The notes under the pieces are model-generated. The model worked only from the letters and a program-made list of their open reading frames with translations, was not told the origin of the DNA and searched no databases. From NCBI RefSeq assembly GCF_051014685.1, contig NC_135049.1, positions 31,699,531 to 31,763,530 on the forward strand: a stretch of DNA of 64,000 bases. The letters are read 5' to 3'. Of this stretch, positions 1-10,880 are shown piece after piece. How positions within the stretch are numbered: position 1 is the first letter of the stretch; each line of letters opens with the position of its first letter. The position numbers were made by a program, and so were the translations under genes. Source of the DNA: Ptiloglossa arizonensis. Its lineage: Eukaryota > Arthropoda > Insecta > Hymenoptera > Colletidae.

Positions 1-3000
1 TTCAACGAGGTATGCGATCGAGAGTTAAGGCTGCGAACGAGATCGTTTCTTCGTGAAAGTCGCGAACGCGCGCGCCACAGTCCCGCCAGGAAATACTCCG
101 TTCCAACGATCGGACGACGATAACGATCCGCTCGAGCGGTCTAATAACTCGCGATCTACGCTCCGTGGGCATCGCGCGCGGCCAGGCTTGCGTAAACGGG
201 TTAATCGAGGGGTCAATGACGGAGAGGTATTAATAAATGGCTCGACAATGGGCGTGGAATTCGCCGCGGCTTCGGCGAACCTCGTTCTTTCGATTCCTAC
301 GAACGAGTCGCGATCGCCTCTCGTTCGGTCTCGCGCGCACCGAGGCTGAGGAAACCTCGTTCTCCATTTTCACCAAAGTCGAACCAGTTGCCAAAAATCC
401 AGCATTACCTCGCGATCTCTTCGCTGGAAATCGGTTCGAGCTCGCGGATCGGTCGACGCGTGGTCTTCCGGAGCGACCAGGTCGAGACGATTTTCCTCGA
501 AAGTCTCGGCGACGTGGTTGCTGGCCGTCCTTCTGCCACCGGGCGAGGAGTCTTGACCTCGCGCAACGTTTCCGCGTGCTACGCGGGTACCGCGCGTTGG
601 GCACGATTCCGCTCTCGGAGCTCGGCGTCGACGCCGGTCTCGCACTCGCGCGCTCTCCACGCCCACTTTTCGTCGGCGCGTAATTTTTTCCCCTTTACGG
701 CCGCTGTCGCCGATTTTTCCCAGACGCACCGACTCGTAAATACCGCGGTGACTTTTATCGAGGCGACCGGCTCGAGACGTTATTTATGCAATTGTGGGAA
801 GGATTAACGCGCCCCGTCGTAATAAATACAATCACCCGCAACAGTGGTACTTAGACACCGGGACGATGCTATCTTAATTTATGCCCCGTAGCCCGCCCCA
901 TTATCTCATCGACGTGGTCTTCCGTCGCGGGACGGAGGAGTGCGTCCTTTCGACCGCGACCTCGTGCAACGTTTCCGCGTGCACTGGCTCGCGCGGACGT
1001 TTCCACGAGTTTCCTCGAGAAAACGTCCCGAGAGCGTTTCGGGACGAATCCCTCGTCGAGCGAGGGTAGCCACGTCGAGGTCTCTCGGCGGACGTGATCG
1101 CGCGGCGTCCACCGTGCCCGTGGACGCGCTACCCATTGGGTCTCTCGAATGGTTCTTTTTTTTCGTCGGAGCACTAAGGTCGCGGCACTTAACGGTCCAC
1201 GGCATATTGCGTCGGCCGTTTGGTGCGTATGCGCGGAGATTCGAACGGGTATTAAAGTCGGAGCGCGAGAGGCATCCGCATGCCACCGGGAGACGGAGAG
1301 GAGCCCCCGACGAAAAAGAGAGAGTGCGTGCGACAATGGGGCATAACGCGGAGGATAACGAGCGCGAGTTATGTCCCGTCATAATTTGCAATTTAGATTT
1401 CATTATCGCTCGCTGCCGAGGCCGATCCTGCTACCGCCACCGCCGCCGTTCTCGCCGCCGCGGGCACCGGGCCCGAGCTCTCGCTCTCGCTCTCTAGATT
1501 CCTCTCTTTCTCTCTCGAGAGGATCATTTTCCGCTTCTGGAGAGACTCGAGTCCTCTGGAAAATCGTACCTCGCGAGAAGAGTACACCGCGACGCGCGGA
1601 GCGAGTTTCGCAAGTGGAACCAGTTCCCGACGATTTCGCGAGCGCGTTCGACGCGTCGGAAGCGGCGATCGTTTTCGACGCGTTTGATCGGCACCGAACG
1701 ACCGAGAAATCCAAACGATGCCCGGCCTATTCCGCAAAAGTGTGCTAACGACGCGCAAACCGACCCGGAGCCCGGGTTTCCGCATTGCGCGCGAGCCTTT
1801 AAAGCGCGGAAAAACGCGCATCGGAACACGGACCGCGCCAGCGCTGCGTTCGCTCCTCGCTCGCGCTCGCGCGTCTGCGAACCGCTCGCCTCGGAGTAAC
1901 GATCCTGGTTAACGGTACCGCAAATTGGTGTAGTAAAGGGTCCGTAAAGTCCTTTATGGAAATGTCCATTGCGACGTTGTTAGCGCAAGCCGAAGTACCG
2001 GCGCATCTGGTACGGGGTAAACGACGCGTTTCGCTCGTTTCGCTCGTTTCGCTCGTTTCGGTCGTTTCGGTCATTAGAGGTTCGCTGTTTCCACGCGGTC
2101 ACGGTTTGCCTCGGATTCGACGACTATCGCGGGAAACGTCGCGTCCTCTTACCGCGAGACGGGCCCGAAAACGCCCAACGGGGTCCACCGGTGAAGAGTT
2201 TCCAAACTTGCCTCTACGTTGCTAGATCCGCGTGGGATTTGGCTCTCGCGCGTAAACAACGCAGTCGCGATCGAGAGCCGAGCGATCGAGACGAGCGGAG
2301 AACGAAAAAAAGAAAAGGATCGAGAGAAGGAGGCGGCGGCGATCGTATCCCCGACGCGTCTCCTAATTCGGGCCGAAGATCGGGGGACATCTTTCGAGGT
2401 GCATCGGTGCAACGTCCTGCGGAAGATTCCTCCTGCCGGTACCTTACGCCGGGTTCCTTTGGACTGACTCACGTACCGGTCGTTCGAGCCCTCTCCACCT
2501 CGACGCGCGTTCCCACTTTGTTCCACGAACACGGGGAGAACTCGCTTTTTTCGGAAGCAAAAACGAACGTGGGCGAAATTCACCAAGGACATTCTCACAG
2601 ATTCGGTACCGTCGAGGCGCGCCGCGGCGACCACCGTCGTCTACGGATTTTTCTCTCATCCGGTACCGATCGCGATCCTCGCTATTTAGTACCAAGTTTC
2701 TCGCGTATATACTGGTCACCGAACAACGGGGACCGAAGTCTGTTGACGCTACCCGAGTCCCGACAGAATCCGAATATTGCTTCGGCCGCAGCTGCACTCG
2801 TAACGCGATTACCCTCGTCTTTGGGAACATCTCTTGAATCTCGGTCCGATGAAAAGACCAAGATCGATAGGTCTTCCTCGACGAGTTCACCGGTGACGGA
2901 CCGACTCTCTTGCGAGGTAAACTATGGGACAATTTATTGGGTTACGAACGATCGATACTTTGACAATAGTTAGACATTTATCGTCTAGCAGATTCCCGGG

Positions 3001-3752
3001 CGCCGAGTGCGCAATCTGTGTCGTACCAAGGCTTTCGCCTAAACCGAACGGTGTCGGAGCTACCTTGCAACCGCTGCCAACGGTCACGCACGTAGGTGTT
3101 TCGTGCGGCGAGCATGGAAAAACTCCTCCTTCACCGCTCAAGGATCACGAGGAGAGTAGACTGTCCCGTTGGGGAGGTGATCCACTTCGCCGTTTGGCAA
3201 TTGATTACTCTGCAAGCACAGCAATCAACGGCGAAACGATACCAGCGGGAGCCCTGAAGAGGCGAGATCGCTAGCTCGAAGCTCAGTCTCGTGGATCTCT
3301 GAGCGAGTGTTCGACGTCGGGTGCCGTAGCATCCGGTGTCTCTCGTCATAGCACACTTCTTCCCGATGGAAGCTATTTAGACACTGTGTTCCGACGAGCT
3401 AACTCGACGCGACTCGACGCGACTCGACGTCGCCTCGCGTCGATGCAACCGTCTTTGTTCGCCGCGCCAACCGATTTCAGCGGGACTCGAAACACCCCGA
3501 TCCCTCCACGCAACTAACACTCGGTGAAACGTTTCGACGAGTTCCAGACGAGGCAAAACAGTGTCCCTCCTACCGATCGATCGAGACTTCTCGATCCTCG
3601 CGCCCACGGCGGAATCCGTTCGCCGAAATCGAAACGCAAATTGCGCGAAACGAGGGACTCGATCCCTCGATCCGGACGGTTAACGAGCGCGTATGCTACA
3701 AAGGAGACGGGTGAAACGACATCTTTCCAACGGACGACCCGACGACCCATTC
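1..3752. other. No gene seen
   Basis: CpG- and TCGA-rich DNA with overlapping open frames on both strands. None has a domain, a low-CpG profile or consistent splice phases. Apart from the 9-bp array at 2028 I see nothing in it. Confidence 0.6.
2028..2072 (+). repeat. 9-bp minisatellite GTTTCGCTC, five units
   Basis: Three GTTTCGCTC units followed by two GTTTCGGTC units, with no indels. A related array with GTTTCTTTC units lies near 10049. Confidence 0.95.
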
Positions 3753-3872
3753 TATTGGAATACAACGACTTGGATCGAGGAGGAAACTTTGGAGCGTCCG
3801 GACGTACGCGAGGAAGAGGATGTTTGCGAAATTTCTACCGTGCGAATACAGTTGCTTTCGCATTTTCGTTTC
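3753..3872 (+). repeat. Truncated family A LTR start plus a 96-bp module
   Basis: TATTGGAATACAACGACTT at 3753 resembles the first bases of family A LTRs but breaks off after about 24 bp. It is followed by a 96-bp module (3777-3872) that recurs colinearly and at the same length at 28788-28883 with roughly a dozen differences. Both modules end in GTTTC directly before a full LTR. Confidence 0.6.
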
Positions 3873-4095
3873 TGTTGGAATACGACTTGGACCAATACAG
3901 CCCTCGAGAAGTCAAGACGCGGGGGAGGGGGTAGTTACCAATTTGGATATTTTTCGGTAGGCGTCCCGACGCGAGCGTTACAGTCTAGTCGGTCGTTCGT
4001 CGCCATACCCCGTCGCACGACTCTATTATCTTCTACCGTTTAAGTAAACCTTCTATTTACTTTTCTCTTGCGTTCAACGATTCCATTATTCCACA
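3873..4095 (+). mobile_element. Solo LTR-like element, family A (copy A1)
   Basis: Starts TGTTGGAATACG and ends TTATTCCACA, the TG...CA form of retroviral-type LTRs, with short inverted ends. It is 223 bp and about 85-90 percent alike by eye to 4485-4708 and 28884-29107. Contains the shared core GGATATTTTTCGGTAGGCGT. No coding part of a retrotransposon is attached. Confidence 0.65.
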
Positions 4096-4484
4096 ACATG
4101 TAACGTATTAACCCTTTATGATCGTATGTCCGCTCTTAACCATCACAGCAAGGAATCGTATCAATCTTAGACTTTGTTCAACTATGTATTAGTTTACACT
4201 TTCTCCGAACGAACCTGAATCTCTGAAGAATCTGTTCGGAAACCGATACGGTGTCCCTATCAAAAACAACGGATCCAGCGAAGAAGGAAGGCTTAATGGA
4301 GAGCTGCATATATTGCGGCGCTACGAAGACGTAAAAAGTAAAGATTGTTCTATACGTTCAAACATGAAAGATCAAGGGCGGAAGACACCGAAATAATTAT
4401 TTTTGCAATACGTGTAGTCGAAAAGGATATTCAGCACAGTACGTTGGAGACCGTTTGGAAAGATAGCACACGATGGAGAACTAT
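4096..4484 (+). other. AT-richer spacer between two family A LTR copies
   Basis: About 390 bp with visibly lower CpG than its surroundings, between two LTR-like copies in the same orientation. It may be what is left of an internal region. On the + strand it carries a CxxC pair near 4304 (CIYC) and another near 4407 (CNTC) in different frames with a stop between. That is compatible with a decayed zinc-binding domain but not proof. Confidence 0.35.
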
Positions 4485-4708
4485 AGTTGGAATGCAACGA
4501 CTTGGATCGATGTAGCCTTCGAGAAGTCAGGACATAGGGGAGGGGGTAGTTACCGATTTGGATATTTTTCGGTAGGCGTCCCGACGCAACCGTTACAGTT
4601 CAGTCGGTCGTTCGTCGCGATGCCCCGTCGCACGACTATTATCTTCTACTATTTAAAGAAACCTTCCATTTACTTTTCTCTCGCGTCCAAAAATTCCATT
4701 ATTCCACA
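4485..4708 (+). mobile_element. Solo LTR-like element, family A (copy A2)
   Basis: Begins at a degraded AGTTGGAATGC instead of TGTTGGAA and ends ATTCCACA. It shares the family A core with copy A1, 390 bp to its left. No flanking target duplication is visible, so it may be the second LTR of one collapsed element rather than an independent insertion. Confidence 0.6.
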
Positions 4709-7700
4709 CGTTCGACCAACGACGAAACGCGTTCGAATTTCGGCGAGATCCGGCGATTAAAATTCTACAGTTCCCCGTGTACCCATTGTCCCCCGTTAAA
4801 GAGTCTCGGGCCCGATCGTACGAAGAATTTTATTCGCGCGCGTCCTCCATTGACCTTGAGTGACCTTGAATCGCGGGTCGTTGGACTCCCCTTAAAAACC
4901 GCTATCGGAGAGCGTTCGAGGAGTCGCGCGTCGTCGCCGCGAGAAGATCGAACGCGAGTTTGTCCAAAATGGAAATATTATCGTGCGCGCGAAAATCGTT
5001 CGTTCTCGGGCGCGGAGAGGTTCTCGTACGAAAGGCGTAACCGCGCGTACCGAGAAGATAATATTTTCTAAACGACAAAGTTGTTCGGGTTACCGTGCAC
5101 GGTATCTCCTCTGCGTTCCGCGACACTCTTAATTACCCCGCGCGAACAAAGAGACAAAGAACCGGACACGGTGGTTATCGTTCGCGACTTATTTATTCCC
5201 GAACGATGACACGAATTCGTGGAAAACGCGTGGAACAAAGAAACTATCTGTCCGGGTGTCGCGACGTTCGACGGTGCGTTACTCGTTTGCAGAAATAGTT
5301 CCTATCGCGGAACTCCGTTTCCCCTAAAGGACGGATACGCGAGGTCGAACGAGCCGTCGACGCACCGCGTTCGATATTGCGACTCGGTCGTCGTTACCCT
5401 TATCCGCGGTGATTCGCGGGTTTAGAGCGACGACGAGTAATACCAGTCGCGTACGCGTTGCGTAGCGAACTCGTGTCTACGCGCGAGAGCTTACGATTAT
5501 CACGGAACGTGCAACGAACGTTGCGGAATCACCGAACGAGGCCTGGTTTCCAATTGCTAGTTTCCATCGCGAGAGAGGAATCGTGTAGAAGCGGAACCGC
5601 GCCTACGAACGATAATTGTTCGGATAATTGTTGGTCGATTTCGTTGCACGCGTCGAATAATACGGAAACACGGTTCCCAAGGGCACGAATCTCGAATCGA
5701 CGGTTACCTGGAAGGCGTGTGCGCGTCATCGTGGGCACGTGCTCGTTACGTCGGCGCCTCGGGTCGTTCGAGCGCACGGGTAAACCTTTTAGGCGACACT
5801 TTCGCGCGAAGGTCGGCTAGGCGACCTTACCGAGGTCGCGCCGCCGAAGAATTCGGTATGCGACTCGTTCCGCAGGATTTTCGCTCCGGCTGTATCTCTT
5901 CCCGTTGGATCGGTCCACGGCGAGCAGAAACTCGAATAAGCGCCCGCGCCTGCGCACCGATGCGCCTCGAGAACCCAACGGAAACGATAAATCGGCGTCG
6001 GAGCGCGCGATAATTTCGAGGAGGCGACGCTCGCCGACCGGGAAATTAAACGATCGCGTAAAACTATAAATCGGCCGGTATCGGTTGGAAAAGTCACCGT
6101 GTCGACCAGTTCTCGCCCGGTACGGAAAGATCCTCGAGATCTCGGGAATCGGCTCGTTTTCTCGCGCGCGCGCGTGCTCGCGTGCTCGCGTGCTCGCGTA
6201 CACGGTCCGCTTTCGAACGACCTTAAGCGAATCAAAAGCCCGGCTCTGCTCGACGGTCGCGCGAATTTTTCCGATCGACCGTAGCGCTTCGTTGCGCGGC
6301 CACCTTGGCCGTCGGTTGGCTTTCCATCGGTGAAAGCTCCGCTTCGCGAAACCCTGAACGGGGCGGTACGCGCGTCCGCGTGCCACCGGGAATCGAGGAG
6401 ACCGGTTCGAGACCGTTCCCTCGTCCACGGCGCTTACTCGATCGATCGGCCAAGAATTAACGGAAGCTCGTGAGCACCGCGACACGACGCAACGATTTTT
6501 GCCCAACGGCGCGACGTTCCCGAGAACACGACCGATCGACTCTCGAAAGCGAAACCGTGCTCGATGTAATTTTCCAACGATCGAGAACCCTCCGAGGAGA
6601 GACTTGACTTCCCTCGTTCGACTATTCGCACCGACCGACCCTAATACGTCCGGTCGGTAATGGATTTACAAACGACCGTCCCGTCCCGTGGACAAATTCA
6701 ATCGGCGTTACTTTTTATTTCTCCTCTTATTTACGCGCGGTATTAAATTTATACGCAATCTGAATTGCAAAGTACAGCGATTCGCGCGCGTCACGAACGC
6801 CTGCTACGATGCCTGGAAAAGTCATAAACCGAGGGGAAGGCTCATTTTACAACGCGTCCATGGCCGTGTCCCGATCGTCGATAGGAGAAACTCCGGGGAA
6901 ATCTCATTAAGCGGAATGTTCGCGAACGATAACGGCGTCGTTAATGGCGCATCGACGATAATTGACGGTCCGGGACGGGGGAGTTCTCTTTTTGCCCGGA
7001 ACAATGACACCGTAACTTCGACGCGGTTTGCGTTGCTCGTTCGTTAACGGGGAACGAAAAAAAAAAACTCTGTTCGCCGCTCTCGAAAAAGATCGAGGGC
7101 ATCCACCGGTTGCCGCTTTCCCCCGCGCGAGAAAACCGAACGACGCGACGAATTTCGCGCGATATATCCGCGTGCGGGTGAATCGACGCGTTCTCGTCTC
7201 GGTGGAACGCGGCTCGTGTCCTCTTTCGTTCCGCGCACCGAAATAACGCACGATCCGTGGACGCGCGTCGCGCCGATAGAATTTTCCTCGACGCGTGAAA
7301 ACGATAACTGGCGCGAGAAGCTCGAGAAACGAGGCGTCGTTCGCGAAACGACCACGAAACTCGGTAAACGATCAACGCGCGCAGCGATAACGGCCGCTGC
7401 GCGATAAGAGGAAGGAGGAGTCAGTTCCAGCCGGGTATCTTGGGAAATACGACTTTGCGCGGCGGCCGAGCCGGCGAGCCGGCGCGTTGCGTGTATGTAC
7501 CGTGAGATTTCTGATATTTTTAATAACAATCTCCACGCCGCTATCTACCGACAGGATCCGAAAGAAATTGCGGTAACGGAGTCGGTTCGGTACCGCTAGA
7601 AACAGTCGATGCCAATCTGTGGAAACCTCTGGCGTGGTTGCGGCGAAATCGTGATTGCGAACCTCGACGTATTCGCGATTACGAACCGAAGACAATATTT

Positions 7701-8922
7701 CCCGCCCGACCTAACCACGATAAAGCGTTTAACGAACTCGTAACGACTCCTCTATCGCCGAGCTGCCCCAAAAACCGATTCGTCTTGCGACGATGGATCG
7801 CGGTGTCTCTACGAGACGAAACCGGTACGATCCACCGTAACCGGGGTGAAGAATAGCGTTCTTCAATAGCAAAAATAACCGGCGAAGAACACCTTCTCGC
7901 GACCGTTCGGGGACCGAAATCGAGGGTCCTCCGTCCCCGAGGTATTCGGTCCGTTCTATCCACCGGTAGAGGCGGCCACGAGGGGATGGATATTTTTTGT
8001 TCGCGGTCTCCCGATCGGCGCGGTAACGGGCATAACTTGGCACACGTGTCGACGAGAGCAGAAGCAGCCTCACCGAATCTCACACCGAATCTCGTCGGGA
8101 TCCACGGCCGGAGGCCGGCCCGACCGCGTTACGGCACGATCCGAGTCGTACCCTTCGTTAGGATTCTTCGATCGATAAACAGGTTTCTCGGTCTATGTAC
8201 GGTCGACCCCGGGGGAAATGGGTCGATGCCGAATAAGAAACAAGTGGAAGCACAGTTAGAGAAATCTCGCGTGAAAAACTCGAGCGCTCGAGGTGTTATC
8301 CGCGGCGAGTCGTTACTACGCGTCGAGGGAGTTCTCGCACCCTTGCCGGCCACCGAATCCTCTCGTCGAGATCTTGCAATCGGACGAAAGAAAACCGTTG
8401 CCGGAGATCTCTCTTTCGTCGTTCGCTTCGTTCTCCGTCCTCGTCTCGCGTCTACTCGCACGGCCAATGGTTTTCCTATACGTTGGAACTGGCGCAACGA
8501 GGAAATAGGGAACCTCTCGAACGGAGGTCGAACAACAGTACGCGTAATTATCGATCGAAGACTGCTTGCGTTCTTTATTCGCGTGCGGGTAAAGGAGGGG
8601 GTTACTTTCGAGTCGTGAGCGACGACCGTCTCTGCGAAACCTCGCGCGCGTACAACGAACAAACGACGTCGAGATATCGTGCGCAATTCGGAGCCCGGTA
8701 CGTCCTCTCGCTGTCGTTTCGATCGGCTCTCGGTCTCGCCTTTTGTAGGACGCGCATTGGGTGGTCAAGCGTGGATCGTGCACGACCGATCGAAAAACGA
8801 TTCGAGATTTCACCGCGACGCTCTCTTTCTCGCGGTTAGTTCTCCGAAGGTGGGTCGCGCGGTGCGTCAAGTTTCGTTCTTCACGGTGTTGTTGCGTTAA
8901 CAACGATTTTGATCGGTTGAAC
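4709..8922. other. No gene seen
   Basis: Non-coding as far as I can tell. It holds an alternating CGTGCTCG run near 6165-6200 and a poly-A of ten near 7060. The open frames are arginine- and serine-rich and look compositional. Confidence 0.55.
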
Positions 8923-9249
8923 GATTCTGTTGTAAAGTTCGGATTATAATACACAGTCTATTATAATATGCAGGGATTTCGCGTATACAGTGGTAGAGTT
9001 TTTGTACATATGAGAATACAAAGTCCGAAGAAACAAGTATAGAGTAATATGTCTTAACGTGAACGACAACAGTGTGGCCTTCGTGACTCTCGACTTGGAA
9101 CTGACCAGACCTAACCCAAAAGAAAAATAACCAAACCCTTGACGACCCTTCCGCGCCATTACGAAGACAATCCTTAAAACTGCCATCGACCATTCGCTAT
9201 CGACATCTGCCACTCTTAGAATCATCGTTGCATTCGTTCCAACAGATTC
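8923..9249 (-). mobile_element. Solo LTR, family B, with 5-bp target duplication (copy B1)
   Basis: The element proper is 8928-9244 (317 bp). On the - strand it starts TGTTGGAACGAATGCAAC and ends GAACTTTACAACA. It is flanked by a perfect direct repeat GATTC at 8923-8927 and 9245-9249. TG...CA ends plus a 5-bp target duplication are the hallmarks of LTR retrotransposon integration (gypsy or BEL/Pao type). No internal coding sequence remains, so it is a solo LTR. Confidence 0.8.
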
Positions 9250-9616
9250 TATCGAGGAAAAAAACGAAAAAAGCTTCGCAACGTTTCGAAAATCTTTCTC
9301 CATCGCGATACGATTCTCCGTAGGAAAGGTTCGATTCGTCCGGTCGAACGATCCACCTTGTACGTACGCCCGTACGGATCGTGAGAGCAATTAGGCGTGG
9401 CAAAAGTTAACGGTGAAAACACTTCGGAGCCGGTCGCCTCGCCACGGTTGAAACTGCGAGCGCGAACCATTCGGAAAATCGAACCTAAACGCGTTGCCAA
9501 CCGGTCCAGCGTCTCGGCTGGGTCCGCGATAGATAAGGTACTCGCGGGTTATCGCGCGTCTACCTTCTACGGTACGCTCCTGAGTTTCCTCGGAGATGTA
9601 CGCGTATATCTATCTA

Positions 9617-9618
<2 letters not shown>

Positions 9619-9648
<30 letters not shown>
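9619..9648 (+). repeat. (TA)n microsatellite
   Basis: Uninterrupted TA repeat, preceded by a short TATC run. Confidence 0.97.
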
Positions 9649-9650
<2 letters not shown>

Positions 9651-10048
9651 TACGCGCGGTCAAGACCGACAAAGAGAACGCATCTGCTCGCCGACTAAAC
9701 GCGGCGAATCGATAAATAAATTCCGGGCGAAATTTTATTACCACTCCTCCTCCTGGTCGTTCGCGCGCACTTGGAATCCCGGACGATTCGTCCTACGTAG
9801 CTAGCCGCGGGCGTTACACGAGATTGTAAAAATTATTCTTACGATTTTTCATCGATTCTCTCTCGTTGGCACATCGATAGGAACACGCGTTCGATCGAGG
9901 ATGATTCGTTGGCGATTTTTTCGTCGGTCCTTGCGTGGAAAACCGTCGTTTCTTTTTTCCAATTTTCTTCCTCGATCGAACCAACGACGGTTAATTGGAT
10001 AAGAAAACTCCGATCCGGATGTCGATCGATCTGCCCACGCCACGCCTC

Positions 10049-10075
10049 GTTTCTTTCGTTTCTTTCGTTTCTTTC
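10049..10075 (+). repeat. 9-bp minisatellite GTTTCTTTC, three units
   Basis: Three perfect units. Related in length and first five bases to the array at 2028. Confidence 0.85.
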
Positions 10076-10462
10076 GACGGTGACGCGCGAATCAACGAGA
10101 TCTCGATCGACCACGAGGCTTCCGATTATCGGAGCGGACGTCAAGATCGAGAGAGCTCCTCGCCCGACGGGTATCTCGATCGACGATCGACCGGCTTCGT
10201 CCACCGTGGAGTCTCCTCTCCCTTCCTCGCGGACTCCGCTCGGGAACTTTCACGCCGGGGACATTAGCGGCGTGTGTCGTCGGATTATCGTCGGACCCTC
10301 GACGATTAATCGTCGATTAATCGACTACCTCCGGCCAGATTCCATCGCGGGGAAATTGATTCGATCGACGCCACTCCGCGATCTCGTGCGCGATTTGTAC
10401 CGAGGCTCGTATCGAAGCTACGTATCTACCATCGAGGAAAGAGCGAGCCGGCTTCCCGTTTT

Positions 10463-10880
10463 ACGAAATACGTTGGATCGAAGAGAGGTGACTCGAGAAG
10501 AAGAAAAAAATGTTCCGAGTTATTCGACAGAACCGAGATTCGATGAAAATTTTTAGTCGTGTGACAATAACAACCTTCGAACGTAAGTTTGTTCCTCAAA
10601 GAGTTCTTTAGGTATACATTCTCGATTCGAAATTGAAGACAAAGTGTATTGGAAATCCGTCGAGGAACATACGAAATACGTTGGAACGAAAAGAGGTGGC
10701 TCGAAAACAAAAAAAAAATGTCCCGAATTATTTAAGAGAACCGAGATTCGATGAAAATTTTTAGTCGCGTGGCAACAACAACCTTCGAACGTAAGTTTGT
10801 TCCACGAATAGTTCTTTAACTATACATTCTCGATTCGAAATTGAAGACAAAGTGTATTGGAAATCCGTCGAGGAACGTAC
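10463..10880 (+). repeat. Tandem duplication, about 209-bp unit, two copies
   Basis: ACGAAATACGTTGGATCG at 10463 recurs as ACGAAATACGTTGGAACG at 10671. The rest follows colinearly, including GATTCGATGAAAATTTTTAG and GAAGACAAAGTGTATTGG, with a few substitutions and indels. AT-richer than its surroundings; no coding frame is shared by both units. Confidence 0.9.
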
